Assembly: GCA_963722815.1 (NCBI GenBank)
Contig: CAVROM010000003.1
Coordinates: 372,001 to 436,000 of the forward strand
DNA from: DASQFQ01 sp963722815
GTDB lineage: Bacteria > Actinomycetota > Thermoleophilia > Solirubrobacterales > Solirubrobacteraceae
Direction: 5' to 3'
DNA: 64,000 bases
The notes under the pieces were generated by a model. The model did no database searches, was not told the origin of the DNA, and was given only the letters and a program-made list of their open reading frames with translations. Below, piece after piece: positions 18,757 to 27,464 of this stretch; the first letter of the stretch is position 1, and each line of letters begins with the position of its first letter. The position numbers and the translations under genes are program-made.

Positions 18757-20088
18757 ATGAGCACGAACGCACGGGAGCCGATCGGCGTCATCGGCACTGG
18801 GTACGTCGGTCTCGTCACGGCCGCGGGATTCGCCGAGCTGGGCTCGGACGTCTACTGCATCGACATCGACGAGGCGAAGATCGAGGGCCTCAAGCAGGGC
18901 CGGATCCCGATCTGGGAGCCGGGGCTCGCGGAGCTCGTCGAGCGCCACCGTGATCGCCTGCACTTCTCGACGAACCTCGCGGACGCGCTGGAGCACGCGC
19001 GGCTGCTGTTCGTCGCCGTCGGCACGCCGCCGACCTACTCGGGCGACGCGGACCTCTCCGCCGTCCACGCGGTGGTCGACGCCATGCCGGCCTCCGACCG
19101 CCACGCGCTCGTGATGAAGTCGACCGTCCCCTGCGGCACCGGCGAGGCGATCAAGCGCGCCTTCCGCGAGCAGGACAAGGAGGGCTTCCGCTACGTCTCC
19201 TGCCCCGAGTTCCTGAAGGAGGGCTCGGCGGTGAAGGACTTCCTCGAGCCTGACCGGGTCGTGATCGGCGACGACGGCGACTGGGCGGGCGACGCGGTGG
19301 CCGAGCTGTACGCGCCGCTCGACACCGCCGTCGTGCGCACGGACATCAAGAGCGCCGAGATGGTCAAGCTCGCCTCCAACGCGTTCCTGGCCACGAAGAT
19401 CTCATTCATCAACGAGATCGCCAACGTGTGCGAGGAGACCGGCGCCGACGTCGTGGAGGTCGCGCGCGGGATGGGGCTGGACGACCGCATCGGCCCGAAG
19501 TTCCTGCAGGCCGGGATCGGCTTCGGCGGCTCGTGCTTCCCCAAGGACGTGTCCGCGCTCAAGCAGCTCGCGGGCAACTCCGGCTACCACTTCCAGCTGC
19601 TCAACGCGGTGATCGAGGTCAACGAGCTGCAGAAGCGGCGCGTGATGTCGAAGCTCCAGAAGTACCTGGGGACGCTGGTCGGCAAGGAGATCGCGCTGCT
19701 CGGGCTGGCGTTCAAGCCGAACACCGACGACATGCGCGAGGCGTCGTCGCTGGTGCTCTCCGCACGGCTGCAGGCGGCGGGCGCGAAGGTCCGCGCCTAC
19801 GACCCGGTCGCGGAGGCGGAGGCGCGCAAGATGCTGCAGGGCGTCGAGTTCGCGGCCTCTGCCGAGGCGGCCATGGCGGGCGCCGACGCCGTCGTGCTCG
19901 TCACGGAGTGGCCCGAGTTCCGGGAGCTCGACCTGCGCGCGGCGGCCGAGAGCATGCGCGGCTCGCTGCTGGTCGACGGCCGCAACTTCCTCGATCCCGA
20001 CGCCGCCACGGCCGCCGGGCTCACCTACGAGGGCGTCGGGCGGCCGTCGCTGTCGGAGCGCTCCTCGGTCGACGGGGTCGCGGTCTGA
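18757..20088 (+). CDS. ugd: UDP-glucose 6-dehydrogenase
   Basis: This enzyme oxidises UDP-glucose to UDP-glucuronate with two NAD+. It has 443 residues. The N-terminal Rossmann motif is GVIGTGYVGLVTAAGFAELG, the KSTVPCGTG and CPEFLKEGSAV segments are intact, and the catalytic cysteine is Cys260 in GFGGSCFPKD. The C-terminal UDP-binding domain includes LGLAFKPNTDDMREA. UDP-GDP/UDP-ManNAc dehydrogenases share the fold, but the EFLKEGSAVKDFLEPDRVVIG segment is the classical Ugd form. The gene lies 23 bases after the LCP gene and its stop overlaps the next start by one base. Confidence 0.93.
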   Translation: MSTNAREPIGVIGTGYVGLVTAAGFAELGSDVYCIDIDEAKIEGLKQGRIPIWEPGLAELVERHRDRLHFSTNLADALEHARLLFVAVGTPPTYSGDADLSAVHAVVDAMPASDRHALVMKSTVPCGTGEAIKRAFREQDKEGFRYVSCPEFLKEGSAVKDFLEPDRVVIGDDGDWAGDAVAELYAPLDTAVVRTDIKSAEMVKLASNAFLATKISFINEIANVCEETGADVVEVARGMGLDDRIGPKFLQAGIGFGGSCFPKDVSALKQLAGNSGYHFQLLNAVIEVNELQKRRVMSKLQKYLGTLVGKEIALLGLAFKPNTDDMREASSLVLSARLQAAGAKVRAYDPVAEAEARKMLQGVEFAASAEAAMAGADAVVLVTEWPEFRELDLRAAAESMRGSLLVDGRNFLDPDAATAAGLTYEGVGRPSLSERSSVDGVAV

Positions 20089-21188
20089 TGCAGGCGCTCA
20101 TCCTGGCCGGGGGCGAAGGCACCCGGCTGCGCCCGCTCACCACCACCGTCCCCAAGCCGGTCGTGCCGCTGGTCGACCGCCCGTTCATCGCCTTCATGCT
20201 CGACTGGCTGCGCACGCACGGCGTCGAGGACATCGTCATCTCCTGCGGCCACATGGCCTCCGGCGTGCGCAACGTGCTCGGCGATGGCAGCGCGTTCGGC
20301 GTGCGGCTGCGCTACGTCGAGGAGCCGACGCCGCTCGGCACCGGCGGCGCGGTGAAGTACGCCGAGTCGCTGCTCGACGACCGCTTCTTCATGCTCAACG
20401 GCGACGTCCTGACCGACCTCGACCTGTCGGCGCAGCTCGCCCAGCACGAGAAGACCGGCGCGACCGCCACGCTCGCGCTGACCCCGGTGGAGGATCCGAC
20501 GAACTACGGGCTCGTGCGGACCGACGGCGACGGCGCCGTCACCGAGTTCGTGGAAAAGCCGTCCTACGACCAGATCGACACGCACAACATCTCCGCCGGC
20601 GCCTACGTGCTCGAGCGCTCGGTGCTCGACCTGTTGGCGGCCGACCAACCCGCCTCGATCGAGCGCGACGTGTTCCCGCAGCTCGTGGGCAGCGGCCTCT
20701 ACGGCTGCGTGAGCGAGAACTATTGGCTCGACATCGGGACGCCCGAGCGCTACCTCGAGGCGACCTTCGACATCCTCGAGGGCACGGTCGGAACCGCGTT
20801 CGCGGAGCGCGCCGGCGACGGCTACCTCGTCGTCGAGCAGTCGGTCGAGTGCGAGGGGCGGATCATCCCGTCCGCGCTGGTCGAGGGCGGCTGCCGGATC
20901 GCCGACGGCGCCCGCGTCGGCGGCCGCGTCGTGCTCGAGTCCGGCGTTACGGTCGGGCCGCAGACGGTGATCGAGCGCGCCGTGGTCATGCGCGGAGCCG
21001 AGATCGGGGCCAACTGCACGCTCAGCGGCTGCATCGTCGGCGGCGGCGCGCGGATCGGCGACAACACGCACATCACCGGGCTCTCCGTACTCGGCGAGGG
21101 CGTGACGGTCGGCGCCGACAACGTGCTCGCCAACGGCGCCCGGCTGTTCCCCGGCGTCGAGCTGCCGGACGGCGCGATCCGCTTTTAG
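20088..21188 (+). CDS. Sugar-1-phosphate nucleotidyltransferase, probable mannose-1-phosphate guanylyltransferase
   Basis: The product has 366 residues. The N-terminal nucleotidyltransferase domain has the signature LAGGEGTRLRPLTTTVPKPVVPL, EEPTPLGTGGAVK, NGDVLTDLD (metal aspartate) and FVEKP (sugar-phosphate lysine). The C-terminal third is a left-handed beta-helix of hexapeptide repeats (about 250-355). This architecture is shared by actinobacterial GDP-mannose pyrophosphorylases and some glucose-1-phosphate enzymes. The PGI/PMI gene next door, which can supply mannose-6-phosphate, favours GDP-mannose, but no phosphomannomutase is in the window. ATG 20088 overlaps the ugd TGA by one base. 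Confidence 0.85.
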   Translation: MQALILAGGEGTRLRPLTTTVPKPVVPLVDRPFIAFMLDWLRTHGVEDIVISCGHMASGVRNVLGDGSAFGVRLRYVEEPTPLGTGGAVKYAESLLDDRFFMLNGDVLTDLDLSAQLAQHEKTGATATLALTPVEDPTNYGLVRTDGDGAVTEFVEKPSYDQIDTHNISAGAYVLERSVLDLLAADQPASIERDVFPQLVGSGLYGCVSENYWLDIGTPERYLEATFDILEGTVGTAFAERAGDGYLVVEQSVECEGRIIPSALVEGGCRIADGARVGGRVVLESGVTVGPQTVIERAVVMRGAEIGANCTLSGCIVGGGARIGDNTHITGLSVLGEGVTVGADNVLANGARLFPGVELPDGAIRF

Positions 21189-21216
21189 TGCGCCGTCCCG
21201 GACCCTTCCGCCCGGC

Positions 21217-21278
21217 ATCGGCGGCCGCCGATCACCGCCATGCGTCGTCCTCGGACCGGGCAATGCAACCAGCATTGC
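21217..21278. promoter_or_regulatory. Two inverted repeats in the gap before the PGI/PMI gene
   Basis: ATCGGCGGCCGCCGAT (21217-21232) is a perfect 16-bp palindrome. GCAATGC (21260-21266) and GCATTGC (21272-21278) form a perfect 7-bp stem with an AACCA loop. The 163-base gap (21189-21351) otherwise shows no ORF. They may be an operator plus an attenuator or terminator for the operon; no T-run follows. Confidence 0.4.
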
Positions 21279-21351
21279 TCCGGCCCTGCGTCCTCGCCTG
21301 GCGGCGCCGGCGGCCGGTCTGCCAGACGGAACGGCCCGGGACGCCACACTG

Positions 21352-22401
21352 ATGGCCGCGCTCGACAGCGCTGCCGTCGCCGAGGTGGACACGACCGGCC
21401 AGGCGGCCGACATCCTGGGGCTGCCGGATCACCTGGAGGACGCGCTGTGGCGCGTCGAGGCGGCCTCGCTCCAGCCCGCGGGCACCGCGGGCGGGCTGAT
21501 CGTCGCCGGCATGGGCGGGTCGGGCGTGGGCGGCGCGCTGGCGCGCGCCGCGTTGTGGCCTGGGCTCGCGCGCCCGCTGGAGCTGTCGCGCGGCGCCGAG
21601 CTGCCGGCGTGGACCGGGCCGGAGACGCTCGTGCTGTGCTCGAGCTACTCGGGCAACACGGAGGAGACGCTGGCCGCCTACGACGCCGCCGGCGAGGCCG
21701 GTGCGCCGCGCGTGGTGAGCTCGAGCGGCGGCGAGCTGCCCGCCCGCGCCCGCCACGACAAGGTGCCGGTGATCCCGCTGCCCGGCGGCTTCCAGCCCCG
21801 CGCCGCAGTCGGCTACTCGTTCGTGGTCGCGCTGGAGGTGGCGGCCGTCGCGGGCTGCGCGCCGTCGCTGCGCCCGGAGATCGAGGCGACCGTGCCGTTC
21901 GCGCGCTCGCTGGCCGAGGAGTGGGGGCCCGGCGGCGACGAGGACGGCGAGGCCAAGCGGCTCGCCCGCGCGCTGCACGAGGCGGTGCCGGTGATCGCGG
22001 GGCCGGGGCCCGCCGCGGCGGCGGCCTACCGCTGGAAGTGCCAGCTCAACGAGAACGCCAAGCTCCCCGCGTTCGCCGCCGAGCTGCCCGAGGCCGGGCA
22101 CAACGAGATCGTCGGGTGGTCCGAGGCGAGCAGCCTCGCGCGCTTCGCCGCCGTCTTCCTCGAGGATCCCGGCGCCGGCGAGCGGATGCAGGCGCGGATC
22201 GAGCTGACCGCCGAGATCGTCGGCGCCCAGGCGGCCGTCGTCGAGCGCATCACGCCGCGCGGCGAGACGCCCTTGCAGCGGCTCGTCTCCCACGTCCTGC
22301 TCGGCGACCTCGTCTCGCTCTACCTCGCGGTGCTGAGCGGCACCGACCCGTTCGGCGTCGAGCCGATCGACCGCCTCAAGGCGGGCCTGGCGGCACGCTG
22401 A
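21352..22401 (+). CDS. Bifunctional phosphoglucose/phosphomannose isomerase
   Basis: This 349-residue SIS-domain enzyme interconverts glucose-6-, fructose-6- and mannose-6-phosphate. The first SIS domain has GLIVAGMGGSGVGGALARA and the serine-rich sugar-phosphate loop CSSYSGNTEETL. The second has the WKCQLNENAKLPAF segment with the family's catalytic glutamate, and a histidine in EAGHNEIVGW, as in the archaeal-type PGI/PMI family. It probably feeds the nucleotidyltransferase encoded just upstream. Its 3' end overlaps the convergent MFS gene by 26 bases. Confidence 0.9.
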   Translation: MAALDSAAVAEVDTTGQAADILGLPDHLEDALWRVEAASLQPAGTAGGLIVAGMGGSGVGGALARAALWPGLARPLELSRGAELPAWTGPETLVLCSSYSGNTEETLAAYDAAGEAGAPRVVSSSGGELPARARHDKVPVIPLPGGFQPRAAVGYSFVVALEVAAVAGCAPSLRPEIEATVPFARSLAEEWGPGGDEDGEAKRLARALHEAVPVIAGPGPAAAAAYRWKCQLNENAKLPAFAAELPEAGHNEIVGWSEASSLARFAAVFLEDPGAGERMQARIELTAEIVGAQAAVVERITPRGETPLQRLVSHVLLGDLVSLYLAVLSGTDPFGVEPIDRLKAGLAAR

Positions 22402-23569
22402 GCGTCCCGCTGCGCAGCGTCGTCACCGCCCACGCCAGCGCGGTCGCCGCGCACGCCGCGACGATCGCCGCGCGCGGCCCGTCGGCGCTCACGAGCTGGC
22501 CGCCGAGCGCCGCGCCCGCCGCCGAGCCCGCCCCGTAGAGGATCGCGAGCCACGAGAACGCCTCGGCCGGGCGCTCGCGCGGCGCGACCTCGTCGAGCAC
22601 CGCGATCTGGGTCGTCGTCACCGGCGCGAAGCAGAGGCCCGCGAGCACCGCCAGGGCCAGCATCGCGCCGAGCCCAGGCGTGGCGATCAGCGGCAGCAGC
22701 CCGAGCGCGGCCAGCCCGCACAGCGGCGCGTAGCGGCGGCTCGCCGCGCGCCGCGGCGGCCGCAGGCCGTAGACGAAGGAGCCGCTGCCGATCCCCGCCG
22801 CCAGCGCCGAGAGCAGCACGCCGGCCGCGGCCACCGACCCGTGGTCGCGGGCGAAGGCGGGGAGCGCGATGTCGAGCGCGCCGAAGCTGGCGCCGAACGC
22901 CGCCGCGCTCATCAGCACGGTCAGCATGCCGGGCGTGGTGACGAGGCCCGAGCGCGGCTGCCGGCCCTGCGGTGCGCGCCCTCGCGCGGCGGCGGAGGTC
23001 GCGAACGCGATCCCGCCCACGAGCGTCAGCCCGGCGGTCACCGCCACCGCGGCGGTCGTCGACCACAGCGCGATGACCGCGCCGGCCACCAGCGGGCCGG
23101 CCACGAACGCGACCTCCTGCAGCATGCCGATCAACGCGTAGCCCGCCTGCCGCGCCTCCGCGTCGGCCGCCAGCAGGTCCGACCACACGCTGCGCACCGC
23201 CGCCGTCGAGGGCGCGATCACCGCGCCGGCCACGAGCGCCACCGCCACCAGCACCCCCGCCGGCGCCTTGGCGTGCCCGGCGACGATGAAGACGACGTCG
23301 GTCGCCGCCGCCGGCACCACCAGCCGCAGGATCGCGGCGCTCGGCCCGATCCGGTCGACGAGCCGCCCGCGCAGCGGCGCGGCCAGCAGCCCGCCGGCCG
23401 TGGACGCGGCGAGCACCACGCTGGCGGACGCGAACGAGCCGGTCGCGTCGTGGGCGAACAGCACCAGCGAGACCGGCGCCATCGTCCCCGCGATCCCCAG
23501 TACCAGCGCGGAGGCCGCCATCCGCGGCGCCCCGGGCAGCCGCAGGATCCGCCCGTAACTCAGCGCCAC
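22376..23569 (-). CDS. MFS transporter
   Basis: This is a major-facilitator protein of about 397 residues with twelve predicted helices rich in Ala, Gly and Val. The loop between helices 2 and 3 reads GRLVDRIGPSAAILR, the position of the MFS motif A. Start GTG 23569 (VALSYGRILRLPGAPRMAAS) was chosen because the longer frame upstream reads through the GNAT gene in another frame. The start overlaps the end of the GNAT gene by 10 bases, so the two form an operon. Resemblance to sugar or drug efflux permeases is general and no substrate can be named. Confidence 0.85.
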   Translation of the reverse strand: MALSYGRILRLPGAPRMAASALVLGIAGTMAPVSLVLFAHDATGSFASASVVLAASTAGGLLAAPLRGRLVDRIGPSAAILRLVVPAAATDVVFIVAGHAKAPAGVLVAVALVAGAVIAPSTAAVRSVWSDLLAADAEARQAGYALIGMLQEVAFVAGPLVAGAVIALWSTTAAVAVTAGLTLVGGIAFATSAAARGRAPQGRQPRSGLVTTPGMLTVLMSAAAFGASFGALDIALPAFARDHGSVAAAGVLLSALAAGIGSGSFVYGLRPPRRAASRRYAPLCGLAALGLLPLIATPGLGAMLALAVLAGLCFAPVTTTQIAVLDEVAPRERPAEAFSWLAILYGAGSAAGAALGGQLVSADGPRAAIVAACAATALAWAVTTLRSGTLSVPPGPP

Positions 23570-24087
23570 TCTTCGCGCAGCACGCCGAACCAGACCACGT
23601 CGACGCGCTGCCCGCGCTCGAGGTTGCGCTTGCGCAGCACGCCCTCGTGCGTGAAGCCCAGCCGCTCGGCGAGCGCGAACACCCCCGCGTTGTCGGGCGT
23701 GGTGGTCATCTCGACGCGCAGCACGTCGAGCTCCTCGAACGCCCACGCGACGACGAGCCGCACCGCGCGGGTCGCGAGGCCGCGCCCGCGCGCGGCGGGG
23801 ACGAGCCAGAAGCCGACCTCACAGCGGCGGTGGCGCTCGTCGAGCGAGTGCAGCAACACCATGCCGGCGAAGGCGTCGTCGTCGTCGGCGATCGCGAGCT
23901 CGAACCGCCGGTCGGCGGTCGCTCGCTGGCGCACCCGCGCCTCGTCGGGGTCCTCCTCGGTCCCGATCAGCCGGCCGAGCTCGGGATCGTCCTTGAACGC
24001 CGCCGCGTAGGCGCGGGCGTCGCCGGCCCGCAGGCGGCGCAGCGCCACGCCGTCGCCCTGCAGCGAGGCCGGGAGCTCGATGTGCAC
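23560..24087 (-). CDS. GNAT-family N-acetyltransferase (RimJ/RimL type)
   Basis: This 175-residue acetyltransferase has the layout of RimJ/RimL-like enzymes: an N-terminal strand with GVALRRLRAGDARAYAAAF, a central CEVGFWLVPAARGRGLATRA giving the acetyl-CoA pyrophosphate loop (RGRGLA), and NAGVFALAERLGFTHEGVLRK near the C-terminus, where the asparagine follows the usual pattern. Substrates of this group are protein N-termini or small amines. It is the first gene of a two-gene unit with the MFS transporter and is divergent from the methyltransferase, 34 bases away. Confidence 0.88.
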   Translation of the reverse strand: MHIELPASLQGDGVALRRLRAGDARAYAAAFKDDPELGRLIGTEEDPDEARVRQRATADRRFELAIADDDDAFAGMVLLHSLDERHRRCEVGFWLVPAARGRGLATRAVRLVVAWAFEELDVLRVEMTTTPDNAGVFALAERLGFTHEGVLRKRNLERGQRVDVVWFGVLREEWR

Positions 24088-24121
24088 GCGCGCATCCTGC
24101 CAGGCGTAGGATCGCCCTGGT

Positions 24122-24925
24122 TTGAGCGTAAGGCCGCGCTACGTACTGGGCTCCGACGAAGCGGAGGTCGAACGCCTCGACCAGCAGGCCGCGGCGATCG
24201 CTCCCGCCACCGCGCTGCTCCTGCGGGCCGCGGGCATCGGGCATGGCATGCGGGTGCTCGACCTCGGCACCGGGCCGGGCCACGTCGCGTCGCTGGTCGC
24301 CGAGCTGGTCGGGGCCGAGGGCTCCGTGCTGGGCGTCGACCAGTCCGAAGCGCTGCTCGCCATCGCGGAGTCCCGGCGCGGTGGCAACATGGCCTTCGAG
24401 CAGGGGGACGCGCGGGCGTTCCGCGCCGCCGAGCCGTTCGACGCCATCGTCACCCGGCTGCTGCTCTTCCACCTCCCGGACGCCGTCGACGTGCTCCGCC
24501 ACCACCGCCAGAACCTGCGCCCCGGCGGCCTGATGGTGGCCCTCGACTTCGACATCGGCACCGCTCGCGCCGAGCCGCCCGTGGAGCTCGCCGCCACCGT
24601 GCTGCGGTGGGTCGAGGCGGGCTTCCGTGCCGCCGGCGCCGATCCCCGCATCGGCGCCCGCCTGGGCCCGCTGCTCCGCGCCGCGGGCTTCGAGGACGTG
24701 GCCGGCTTCGGCGTCCAGGGCTACCTGCAGCCGGGCGAGCGGCCGGAGCGGCTGCTGGCCGGCGTCGCGCGCTCGTTGGCGCCGCAGATCCTGGCGAGCG
24801 GCATCGCCACCGAGGAGGAGCTGGGGGTTGAGACGCTCGACGCGCGGCTCGCGGAGGCCGTCGCCGCCGCGGGCGCCGTCGTGCTCCCGCCGTGCGTCGC
24901 CGGCGCCTGGGCCGTACGGTCCTGA
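24122..24925 (+). CDS. Class I SAM-dependent methyltransferase
   Basis: The product is a 267-residue methyltransferase starting at TTG 24122. Motif I is RVLDLGTGPGHVASLVAE (glycine loop for SAM). It is followed by an acidic residue in VLGVDQSEALL, then EQGDARAF, and the post-motif FDAIVTRLLLFHLPD. The C-terminal helices show no target-recognition domain. The substrate is probably a small molecule. It starts divergently from the GNAT gene and is followed 3 bases later by the luciferase-like gene. Confidence 0.87.
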   Translation: MSVRPRYVLGSDEAEVERLDQQAAAIAPATALLLRAAGIGHGMRVLDLGTGPGHVASLVAELVGAEGSVLGVDQSEALLAIAESRRGGNMAFEQGDARAFRAAEPFDAIVTRLLLFHLPDAVDVLRHHRQNLRPGGLMVALDFDIGTARAEPPVELAATVLRWVEAGFRAAGADPRIGARLGPLLRAAGFEDVAGFGVQGYLQPGERPERLLAGVARSLAPQILASGIATEEELGVETLDARLAEAVAAAGAVVLPPCVAGAWAVRS

Positions 24926-24928
24926 GTC

Positions 24929-25708
24929 ATGCGCGCGCTGGGCATCGACGCAGGTCTCGACCCCGGGCTCGCGCGCGACCTCGCGGCGCGCTGCCACACG
25001 CTGGGCTACCACTCGCTGTGGGCGAACGACGCGCCGGGCGCGCCCGGTCTCGAGACGCTCGCGCACTTCGCCGAAGGCGCGCCGGGGCTCGACCTCGGCG
25101 TCGGCGTGCTGCCGCTCCAGCGCTACGAGCCGGCGGCGATCGCGGCGGACGTCGAGCGGCTCGGGCTCGACCCGGCGCGGCTGTGGCTCGGGATCGGATC
25201 GGGCACGCTGAGCCCGCAGATCGAGCCGCTGCGCCACGCGGTCGCCGAGCTCCGCGACCGGCTGCCTGCCGGGGTGCGGATCGTCATCGCCGCGATGCGG
25301 CCGCGCCTGTGCCGCCTCGGCGGCGAGATCGCCGGCGGCGTGCTCCTGAACTGGATGCTGCCCGACGGCGCGGCGCGGGCCCGCGAGTGGGTGCGCGAGG
25401 CCGCCGCCGAGGCGGGGCGCGAGGCGCCGGTCGTCGCCTCCTACGTGCGCGTCGCCGTCGGCCCGGGCGCACAGGAGCGGCTCGACGCGATGGAGGGCCG
25501 CTACCGCACGCTCACCCCCGGCCAGGCCGCGCACTTCGCCGCGCTCGACGTGCCGCTCGGCAGCGTCGGGGTGGCCGAGCCGGAGGCCGGCGCCGTCCGG
25601 GAGGGGCTCGCGCCCTACGAGCCCGCGCTCGACCTCACGATCGCGCGCGTGCTCGCCGGGCCCGAGGCGGACGCGCTCGCCGCGGTCGCCGACGCGGCCG
25701 CGCCGTGA
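24929..25708 (+). CDS. Luciferase-like (LLM class) F420/flavin-dependent oxidoreductase
   Basis: This 259-residue protein fits a TIM-barrel bacterial luciferase-like enzyme: an N-terminal strand-helix LGIDAGLDPGLARDLAARCH, GYHSLWANDAPG, a central LGVGVLPLQRYEPAAIAADVERLG and LWLGIGSGTLS. These correspond to the cofactor-binding beta-strands of the LLM class. In actinobacteria these commonly use deazaflavin F420, but FMN cannot be excluded. It is shorter than the typical 300-350, so the insertion regions that define substrate are reduced. It probably shares a transcript with the preceding methyltransferase. Confidence 0.75.
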   Translation: MRALGIDAGLDPGLARDLAARCHTLGYHSLWANDAPGAPGLETLAHFAEGAPGLDLGVGVLPLQRYEPAAIAADVERLGLDPARLWLGIGSGTLSPQIEPLRHAVAELRDRLPAGVRIVIAAMRPRLCRLGGEIAGGVLLNWMLPDGAARAREWVREAAAEAGREAPVVASYVRVAVGPGAQERLDAMEGRYRTLTPGQAAHFAALDVPLGSVGVAEPEAGAVREGLAPYEPALDLTIARVLAGPEADALAAVADAAAP

Positions 25709-25730
25709 CACCCCGCTAAGTTCATCGCCC

Positions 25731-27287
25731 ATGCCCCGCACCATCGCTTCGATCGTCGACGGCCGGCCGCGCGAGGACGCGCCTGGAGGCCGCCTGACGT
25801 CAACCAACCCCGCCCGTACCGACGAGGTGGTCGCCGAGGTCCTGCTCGGCGACGCCCAGACCTTCGAGGACGCCTGCCGCGCCGCTCGCGCCGCGCAGAA
25901 GGAGTGGGCCGCCGTGCCCGCGCCGGTCCGCGGCCGCGTGATCGCCAACGTCGGCCGGCTCGTCGAGCAGAACAAGGAGGCGCTCTCCCGCCTCGTGACC
26001 CAAGAGGTCGGCAAGCCGTACGCCGAGTCGCTCGGCGAGGTGCAGGAGATCATCGACACCTGCGACTTCTTCGTCGGCGAGGGCCGGCGGCTCTACGGCC
26101 AGACCGTGCCGTCGGAGATGCCCGACAAGCAGCTCTTCACGTTCCGCGTCCCGGTCGGCGTGGCCGCGATCATCACCGCCGGCAACTTCCCGGTCGCGGT
26201 GCCGTCCTGGTACCTCGTCCCGGCGATCCTGTGCGGCAATGCGGTCGTCTGGAAGCCGGCCGAGTACTCGCCGGCGCTGGGCGACGCGTTAGCGCAGCTG
26301 TTTCACGCCGGCGGCGTGCCCGGCGGCGTGCTCAACCTCGTCCAGGCCGAGGGCGCAGCGACGTTCGAGGGCCTCGAGCGCGCGCTCGACGCGGGCCTCG
26401 TCGACAAGGTCGGCTTCACCGGCTCGAGCGCGGTCGGCGCCAAGATCGGCGAGCTGTGCGGGCGCCATCTGCAGAACCCGTGCCTCGAGCTCGGTGGCAA
26501 GAACCCGCTGGTCGTGATGGACGACGCCGACCTCGACCTCGCGGTCGAGGGTGCGCTGTTCTCCGGCTTCGGCACCGCCGGCCAGCGCTGCACTTCGCTC
26601 GGCGTCGCCGTCGTCCACGAGGACGTGCACGATGAGTTCGTCAAGCGGCTCGACGAGCGCACCCGCGCGGCGGCGATCGGCGACCCGACCGAGGACGTCC
26701 TCTACGGCCCGATGCTGCACGAGCGCTTCGCCGAGCGCTTCGAGGATTGGCTCGGCCTGATCGAGGACCACCACGAGGTCCTGGGCTCCAGCGCGACCGG
26801 CCGCGTCAGCTCCGACGCGCCGCGTGACGGCTTCGTCGGCGACCCCGCGGGCGGGCTCTTCTACCACCCGACGATTGTCACCGGCGTCAAGCCCGGGGAC
26901 GACCTCGCGGTCACGGAGACGTTCGGCCCGATCGTGCCCGTGGCGAAGTTCTCGACCTGGGACGAGGCGATCGGGCTCGCCAACGACCACGGCTACGGGC
27001 TGTCGTCGGCGATCTACACGAACGACCCCAAGCACGCCCTGCGCTTCCGGCAGGCCGTCAGCGCGGGCATGCTCTCGGTCAACAACTCGACCTCCGGCGC
27101 CGAGGCGCACCTGCCGTTCGGCGGAAATGGCAAGTCCGGCAACGGCTCACGCCAGTCGGGCATGTGGGTGCTCGACCAGTTCACCCGCTGGCAGTCGATG
27201 AACTGGGACTACGCCGGCAAGCTCCAGAAGGCGCAGATGGACGTTGTGGAGATCGACGCCGACGCGGATTTCCGGCTGGATGGGTAG
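25731..27287 (+). CDS. NAD(P)-dependent aldehyde dehydrogenase
   Basis: The product is a 518-residue ALDH-superfamily enzyme. The cofactor region has AGNFPVAVPSWYLVPAILCG and VVWKPAEYSP, with FTGSSAVGAKIGELC after it. The general base is Glu253 in LELGGKNP and the catalytic nucleophile is Cys287 in GQRCTS. The end (SGAEAHLPFGGNGKSGNGSR) is also conserved. Several ALDH subfamilies share this pattern (semialdehyde or glyceraldehyde type). I cannot choose the substrate from sequence. It starts 22 bases after the LLM gene and is followed by a 51-residue gene 9 bases downstream. Confidence 0.9.
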   Translation: MPRTIASIVDGRPREDAPGGRLTSTNPARTDEVVAEVLLGDAQTFEDACRAARAAQKEWAAVPAPVRGRVIANVGRLVEQNKEALSRLVTQEVGKPYAESLGEVQEIIDTCDFFVGEGRRLYGQTVPSEMPDKQLFTFRVPVGVAAIITAGNFPVAVPSWYLVPAILCGNAVVWKPAEYSPALGDALAQLFHAGGVPGGVLNLVQAEGAATFEGLERALDAGLVDKVGFTGSSAVGAKIGELCGRHLQNPCLELGGKNPLVVMDDADLDLAVEGALFSGFGTAGQRCTSLGVAVVHEDVHDEFVKRLDERTRAAAIGDPTEDVLYGPMLHERFAERFEDWLGLIEDHHEVLGSSATGRVSSDAPRDGFVGDPAGGLFYHPTIVTGVKPGDDLAVTETFGPIVPVAKFSTWDEAIGLANDHGYGLSSAIYTNDPKHALRFRQAVSAGMLSVNNSTSGAEAHLPFGGNGKSGNGSRQSGMWVLDQFTRWQSMNWDYAGKLQKAQMDVVEIDADADFRLDG

Positions 27288-27296
27288 GACCTGTCC

Positions 27297-27452
27297 ATGC
27301 CCCTTCTGAACAAGCTCGCCAAATTCGCCACATCCCCCCAGGGCCGCCGCCTCTTCACCAAGGCCAAGAACTACGCCGAGTCGCCGCAGGGCCGCGCGAA
27401 GATCGCGCAGGTCCAGCGGCAACTGGAGGCGCGGCGCAGCCGCGCCCGGTAG
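27297..27452 (+). CDS. 51-residue basic protein with a duplicated SPQGR motif
   Basis: The frame from ATG 27297 to TAG 27450-27452 encodes a small helical, strongly basic protein. The segment KFATSPQGRRLFTKAK is followed by NYAESPQGRAKIAQ. The unit A-x-SPQGR occurs twice 16 residues apart, suggesting an internal duplication forming a helical hairpin. It lies 9 bases after the aldehyde dehydrogenase and just before the convergent propeller gene. Similar short proteins exist in other actinobacteria, but no function is known to me. Confidence 0.6.
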   Translation: MPLLNKLAKFATSPQGRRLFTKAKNYAESPQGRAKIAQVQRQLEARRSRAR

Positions 27453-27464
27453 GGCGGGCGGGAC

